From the NCBI GenBank assembly GCA_949373085.1, contig CASICJ010000034.1, positions 1 to 61,047 on the forward strand: a stretch of 61,047 nt of DNA, written 5' to 3'. Shown here in pieces: positions 57,621 to 61,047 of the stretch. Below the pieces are notes generated by a model. That model saw only the letters and a program-made list of their open reading frames with translations. It did not search any database and was not told where the DNA came from. Both the position numbers and the translations under genes were made by a program. Within the stretch, counting starts at the first letter, position 1. Each line of letters opens with the position of its first letter. Source of the DNA: an uncultured Verrucomicrobiales bacterium (GTDB lineage Bacteria; Verrucomicrobiota; Verrucomicrobiia; Verrucomicrobiales; Akkermansiaceae).

Positions 57621-58195
57621 GCGCCGATCAGGAAAAGTCCACCAAAGGTCGTAATAATAGCGGCCGGTGGGACATGGAGCGAGGTTTCTCCAGACTCTGA
57701 AACTTGAATACTCGGGCAACAATCATCCACGCAAGTTTCTGTGTCCGCGATCTCAACTGGATTCTCGCTGTCGCATTCCTCGCAACTATCTTCGCCAGAA
57801 TGATCAGAAGACGCTTCACAGGTTCCGATCGCTGCTGGCTCAGGATCGCCCGCAAGCCCCACAAAAGAATCATCAGTCTTGGCGAATGCCGGAAGGGCAG
57901 CCCCAAAGAGAACTAAGAAAATTCCAGCCATCGCAGAAACTGCGATCCAGCGCTTACCATGTTTCCGGTATCCCTTTAAGAGGGTGAACGCGGCGAGAGG
58001 AACGATGAAAATCGCGACAAGAGCATGAGAAGCTGGGTGGGCCCAGATTTTCCCAAAGGTCGGAAGAAAAATGAGCAAAATCGGGGCAAGAGCGCAGTGA
58101 ATCGCGCATAATATTGATGCGGCAACACCGACCCGGTCAGCATTTTTTTCGCTGAGTTGAATCCGAGTTGGATTGGTGACAGGGGTATTATTCAT
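57536..58195 (-). CDS. MerC domain membrane protein
   Basis: The 219-residue product has a MerC-type core: CAIHCALAPILLIFLP with the paired Cys/His, and further helices (ALVAIFIVPLAAFTLLKG, WIAVSAMAGIFLVLFGAAL). A Cys/Asp/Glu-rich loop (SCEECDSEN, CVDDCCPS) and a final helix with a Cys-rich tail (LVGGCSSCDD) follow. MerC was described as a mercury-resistance membrane protein, but MerC-domain proteins beside TonB receptors are more likely involved in handling zinc or another divalent metal. It starts 22 bp after the upstream gene of unknown function on the same strand. Confidence 0.85.
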   Translation of the reverse strand: MNNTPVTNPTRIQLSEKNADRVGVAASILCAIHCALAPILLIFLPTFGKIWAHPASHALVAIFIVPLAAFTLLKGYRKHGKRWIAVSAMAGIFLVLFGAALPAFAKTDDSFVGLAGDPEPAAIGTCEASSDHSGEDSCEECDSENPVEIADTETCVDDCCPSIQVSESGETSLHVPPAAIITTFGGLFLIGAHFGNLRSGAGACLVGGCSSCDDSEEAS

Positions 58196-58216
58196 AATAA
58201 AAGTTGGTAGAAATTT

Positions 58217-58792
58217 CTAAGATAGTTTTTTAGGTCGCACAATTTCATTAGGCGTCTGGCGGAAAAGGGTGAACCAGCGAAGAGCAGCTTCGGGGGGAAG
58301 CCAGGAAGTCGCTTTGGGCACTTGGTCATAACGGTAATAATTTTCCTTGCGATACTCGTTCCCGAGTCGATTGACGATGTCCTTTTCATAATCGATCAGC
58401 CAATCGAGAAATGGAAGCGAATAAGCATAGAGTTCTTCCTTTTTAACGCGCTTCTTTATAAACTCAGGCTGCCACAATCCAGGTGTGGGCGTCGTTTTCC
58501 CAATCCAAATGGCAATCCGTTTCCTGGGTCGGATGAAAGCAAATCCCCCATCAGGACCATACCAACCAGCGCAAGAACCATAGAGTTCGAGGTGTCCATC
58601 CTGCCATTCACGACGGTAGCAACTGGTTCCTTTCAGGCCCTTTGAGGGAAGTCTCTGAAAATTATTTTTGACGAGTTGATTCCCTCTAGGGTGAATAACA
58701 TCCTGCCCCCAGAAAAACATCTGCTGCTGCAGACCCTCGGCCAAATCCCTAAAATGATAAGGGGCCAGTCCTGAGGAGGTAACGCACTTCAT
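58217..58792 (-). CDS. Protein of unknown function in metal-uptake cassette
   Basis: From ATG 58792 (a TTG at 58801 adds three) the product has 191 residues with no signal peptide or membrane segment. It is rich in aromatic residues and Arg (CYRREWQDGHLELYGSCAGWYG, FAFIRPRKRIAIWIGKTTPTP, WLPPEAALRWFTLFRQTP). I do not recognise the family. It lies between the TonB receptor and MerC genes on the same strand and its start is 22 bases from a Fur-family-type palindrome, which suggests a metal-regulated cytoplasmic protein. Confidence 0.8.
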   Translation of the reverse strand: MKCVTSSGLAPYHFRDLAEGLQQQMFFWGQDVIHPRGNQLVKNNFQRLPSKGLKGTSCYRREWQDGHLELYGSCAGWYGPDGGFAFIRPRKRIAIWIGKTTPTPGLWQPEFIKKRVKKEELYAYSLPFLDWLIDYEKDIVNRLGNEYRKENYYRYDQVPKATSWLPPEAALRWFTLFRQTPNEIVRPKKLS

Positions 58793-58813
58793 CACAGACA
58801 ATTCTTCTTATAA

Positions 58814-58828
58814 TGCAACTTACTTGCA
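58814..58828. promoter_or_regulatory. Fur-family-type operator (TGCAA-N5-TTGCA)
   Basis: TGCAACTTACTTGCA is an inverted repeat with half-sites TGCAA/TTGCA spaced by five bases, embedded in A/T-rich sequence. It lies 22 bases upstream of the start of the unknown gene that precedes merC. The half-sites and spacing equal those of Fur-family (Mur/Zur-type) boxes of the form TGCAAATNATTTGCA, so metal-dependent repression of the two-gene unit is a reasonable inference. Confidence 0.5.
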
Positions 58829-58886
58829 ATAAAAAAGTGGCCAGTGTGAGTTTTTTTGATGACCTTCCAAATTTGAGGGAGACCTC

Positions 58887-60524
58887 TTAAAAAACCCACT
58901 TCACTTCAGTACTTAGACCAAAGCCAGCGAGAGGATTTGAATCTTTACGAAAGGAAGTGTGATTTCGGGCCTCCACATCGAGAAGATTATTTAGCTTCAA
59001 TGACCAACTCAAATTTTCCCAATCCTCAACCGGTAACCATGTCACCGCAGCATTAACCATGAGGTAATCATCCGTGGGTAATTCTGCAGTCGGGAACGGC
59101 GCTGTCCTTTCCTGTGCGAACACATAACGCGTTTCCAGTGACCCCGTCCAACGTTCACTTTGCCAAGTCAGCTCAAAACCCAGACGCGCGGCCGGCATAC
59201 GCGGCAATGGCTCAGACCCTACATCCAAATTTCGACCTCGAATGACATCACCCACTAATCCTAAGTCAAGCGTTCTCGACCCATTTGGATCCTCATAAAG
59301 CAACCAAGATGCCGATCCCTCTAATCCATAGAAATCCGCCCCAGTTTGGACATATTGTGCCGTCGGCACAAAACTCACTCCGCGCTGGTCTTCTAAGTAG
59401 GTGAAATTTTCAATGTTATAATAGAACAGCGAGAGCTGAGTTGAAAAAATCCCCCGGGAACCCCGCGCCGAAAATTCCAGTCCCTCCGAAATTTCTCGGT
59501 CTAATTCTTCCCCGTCCAGATCCCCTCCAATCAAAAACCTCCCCAGCGCTGCACTGTTATAAAAGGCATATCGTTCGATCGCAGTAGGAAGTCGCTGAGT
59601 ATTGGAAACACTTAAACTAGTTTCCAAGAGATCCCATCCTCCGACTCCACCCCAGTCGAAAGTTAAGCTTAAGGATTGGGAGAACGATTGATCATTCGCC
59701 CTCACGTCCGATCCAAACTCATCCGAATATCTCGCTTCCCGGGCATCATACCGCAGCCCTGCTTTTAAGCGCCATTGCTCGTGTTCCCAGTGGTTCAATG
59801 AAAATAGCCCCAGATTCTCGGACTCAATCCGGGATTGTTCAGTGAACAGCGTAGGGGGTGGGACAACCACTCTTTCAATCGCTAAATCGTCGTCATTGAA
59901 CTGAGCTCCAAAAACCCCAGACCATTCTGAATCCTCCCCAAAGTAAAATTCAAGGCGCCCTTCCAGGGCATGCTTATCAAATGCAGTCTCATTAAAGCGC
60001 TTTCCATCATCCTTCGACTTTCCGTCGAAAATCTCCCGGTGCTGATATCGTCCCATTCCAAGCCGGAACTTAACCTCATCGAACCAAGCGTCCGGACCAA
60101 AACGGTTACTCATCTCCAAATCTCCTCGCTCTAGGCCTCCTTCAATCGAGAGATCTCCAAAGAGATCGGTCGCATCACCAGCAAAATAGTAGGGAATTCC
60201 ATAGTTCTGTTCCACCTCTTGAAAAGAAGCACCAAGCGAAAAGCCCTCCTCTGAACCAACCCTTCCTCCTAAAGACCAACTTGAACGCTCATGAAAAGAA
60301 TTTGCCAATTCCCCGTCAGGGTTTTCCAACTCCACGATGCCCACACCAGGAATAAAAGATCGAGGATTCTCCAACTCATCATAAGCCTCCGTCCAAGCCT
60401 TTCCAGGAATTGTAGATATCGCTAGCACTTCTCTGACTTGCCGAAAAACCAAGAGCCCAAAAGTCTCCACGCATTTCAGCTGCAGTTCCCCAATGATATC
60501 CCGATCCTTGCGTATCATATCCAC
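58887..60524 (-). CDS. TonB-dependent receptor, beta-barrel part (frameshifted 5' end)
   Basis: This 545-residue frame covers the barrel of a ZnuD-like TonB-dependent receptor. Homology begins near STIPGKAWTEAYDE, continues through many alternating barrel strands and ends with an aromatic C-terminal Phe (STEVKWVF), the outer-membrane insertion signal. Its first ~35 residues are out of frame with the family. The plug lies in the overlapping frame 60379-60981, so an indel near 60411-60422 splits the gene. It probably imports a chelated metal, perhaps zinc. The MerC gene two positions downstream supports this. Confidence 0.8.
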   Translation of the reverse strand: MDMIRKDRDIIGELQLKCVETFGLLVFRQVREVLAISTIPGKAWTEAYDELENPRSFIPGVGIVELENPDGELANSFHERSSWSLGGRVGSEEGFSLGASFQEVEQNYGIPYYFAGDATDLFGDLSIEGGLERGDLEMSNRFGPDAWFDEVKFRLGMGRYQHREIFDGKSKDDGKRFNETAFDKHALEGRLEFYFGEDSEWSGVFGAQFNDDDLAIERVVVPPPTLFTEQSRIESENLGLFSLNHWEHEQWRLKAGLRYDAREARYSDEFGSDVRANDQSFSQSLSLTFDWGGVGGWDLLETSLSVSNTQRLPTAIERYAFYNSAALGRFLIGGDLDGEELDREISEGLEFSARGSRGIFSTQLSLFYYNIENFTYLEDQRGVSFVPTAQYVQTGADFYGLEGSASWLLYEDPNGSRTLDLGLVGDVIRGRNLDVGSEPLPRMPAARLGFELTWQSERWTGSLETRYVFAQERTAPFPTAELPTDDYLMVNAAVTWLPVEDWENLSWSLKLNNLLDVEARNHTSFRKDSNPLAGFGLSTEVKWVF

Positions 60525-60981
60525 TCGCGAGCATCGCAGCGAAGCGCTCGCCCAGATCTACTGATGGAATATATCTTGTCCGTGTGTTGATTGCTCCCCC
60601 AATCGCCGAATTTCCAAATAATAAAGAAGCTGGCCCACGGTGAATTTCAACCTCCTCGGTCATCAAGAGGTCAATAAAAACACCATGGTCCGGACTGTCC
60701 TCACTCAGGTCCATCGTTCCCAAACCATCTCGAAGTGTTCTTACCCTGACGCCATCGAACCCTCTTATCACGGGGCGCGAAATGCCCGGTGAATAGGAGC
60801 TCGCAGAGACACCGGGTTGCGAGGCTAAAGTCTCGCCCAAGGTTCCCCCCAACTTCAGCCGTAATTCTTCACCACCCAACACCGATGTTCCTTCTGATCC
60901 AAATTTCAGCAAAGGATTTTCTCGCAATGGAGCTCCAAAAACCGCCACCTCACCACCGATCGCATTCTCTTCGACGACCAC
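60379..60981 (-). CDS. TonB-dependent receptor, plug part (frameshifted)
   Basis: The 200-residue frame encodes the plug: ENPLLKFGSEGTSVLGGEEL, TLGETLASQPGVSASSYSPG, ISRPVIRGFDGVRVRTLRDG, DLSEDSPDHGVFIDLLMTEE and EIHRGPASLLFGNSAIGGAIN. This wording is close to ZnuD-type receptors. After SASDIYNS the frame runs into a chance stop and the barrel continues in another frame. Upstream of GTG 60981 the frame is stopped by TGA (near 60999) and no signal peptide is visible, so the 5' end is also broken or lies beyond another frame shift near the window edge. Confidence 0.75.
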   Translation of the reverse strand: MVVEENAIGGEVAVFGAPLRENPLLKFGSEGTSVLGGEELRLKLGGTLGETLASQPGVSASSYSPGISRPVIRGFDGVRVRTLRDGLGTMDLSEDSPDHGVFIDLLMTEEVEIHRGPASLLFGNSAIGGAINTRTRYIPSVDLGERFAAMLASGYDTQGSGYHWGTAAEMRGDFWALGFSASQRSASDIYNSWKGLDGGL

Positions 60982-61047
60982 TTCCGGCAGTACATCTCAA
61001 AGCCTTCATGCTCCCAGCAAGAATTCCTCATTTATCGCCAGAGGGAT

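Noticed and set aside
60990..61047. In-frame TGA codons just upstream of the TonB plug as further selenocysteine candidates
   Set aside because: Two TGA codons lie close together, no hairpin of the right kind follows and the surrounding frame is not coding-like; a frame break explains it better.

Overview
The window looks like chromosomal DNA of a Verrucomicrobiota bacterium. The evidence is PEP-CTERM sorting tails ending in arginine runs, several sulfatases, DUF1501/DUF1549-DUF1553/DUF1552 proteins, very large FG-GAP/ASPIC-UnbV propeller proteins, LamG, lamin-tail and CotH secreted proteins, PQQ-like propellers and an ECF sigma factor with a long C-terminal extension. Shine-Dalgarno sequences are mostly weak and GTG or TTG starts are common. 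No rRNA, tRNA, phage, insertion sequence or CRISPR array was seen.

Layout. 1-2.8 kb: C-terminally incomplete CRTAC1-type propeller protein with a thioredoxin-like tail, interrupted by an in-frame TGA followed by a SECIS-like hairpin. 2.9-5.9 kb: two secreted proteins sharing an unrecognised ~200-residue module. 6-10.7 kb: divergent sulfatases and a secreted endonuclease/phosphatase-fold protein. 10.8-12.7 kb: hflK-hflC. 12.8-19.2 kb: two PQQ-like propellers, a third sulfatase and an S15-type hydrolase. 19.3-27.3 kb: leftward run of a 1205-residue CRTAC protein, DUF1549/DUF1553, DUF1501 and an EamA transporter. 27.3-35 kb: CotH/lamin-tail giant protein and two LamG proteins carrying a recent 620-bp duplication. 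35-41 kb: NlpC/P60 lipoprotein, second 1208-residue CRTAC paralogue lying between 100-bp direct repeats, and a DUF1552 protein. 41-42.8 kb: SGNH hydrolase and L,D-transpeptidase. 43.2-48.6 kb: dabB-dabA inorganic-carbon transporter behind a 36-bp palindrome. 48.8-55.2 kb: leftward cassette of an ECF sigma factor fused to a membrane segment and W/DP repeats, a broken propeller/dihaem-cytochrome/ankyrin gene, and a second W/DP-repeat protein. 55.3-57.6 kb: Gfo/Idh/MocA oxidoreductase, elongation factor P and a small membrane protein. 57.5-61 kb: MerC-like protein, a protein of unknown function and a ZnuD-like TonB receptor, with a Fur-family-type operator.

Functionally the region mixes surface and polysaccharide-related functions (sulfatases, esterase-like hydrolases, LamG adhesins, PEP-CTERM products) with membrane quality control (HflKC), bicarbonate uptake (DabAB) and probable metal uptake (TonB receptor, MerC).

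Several genes carry apparent one-base frame breaks (5' end of the endonuclease and of one sulfatase, three in the cytochrome fusion, one in the TonB receptor). Either some genes are decaying or the assembly contains indels. The TGA in the first gene differs, because the frame is unbroken on both sides and the hairpin behind it has selenocysteine-insertion geometry.
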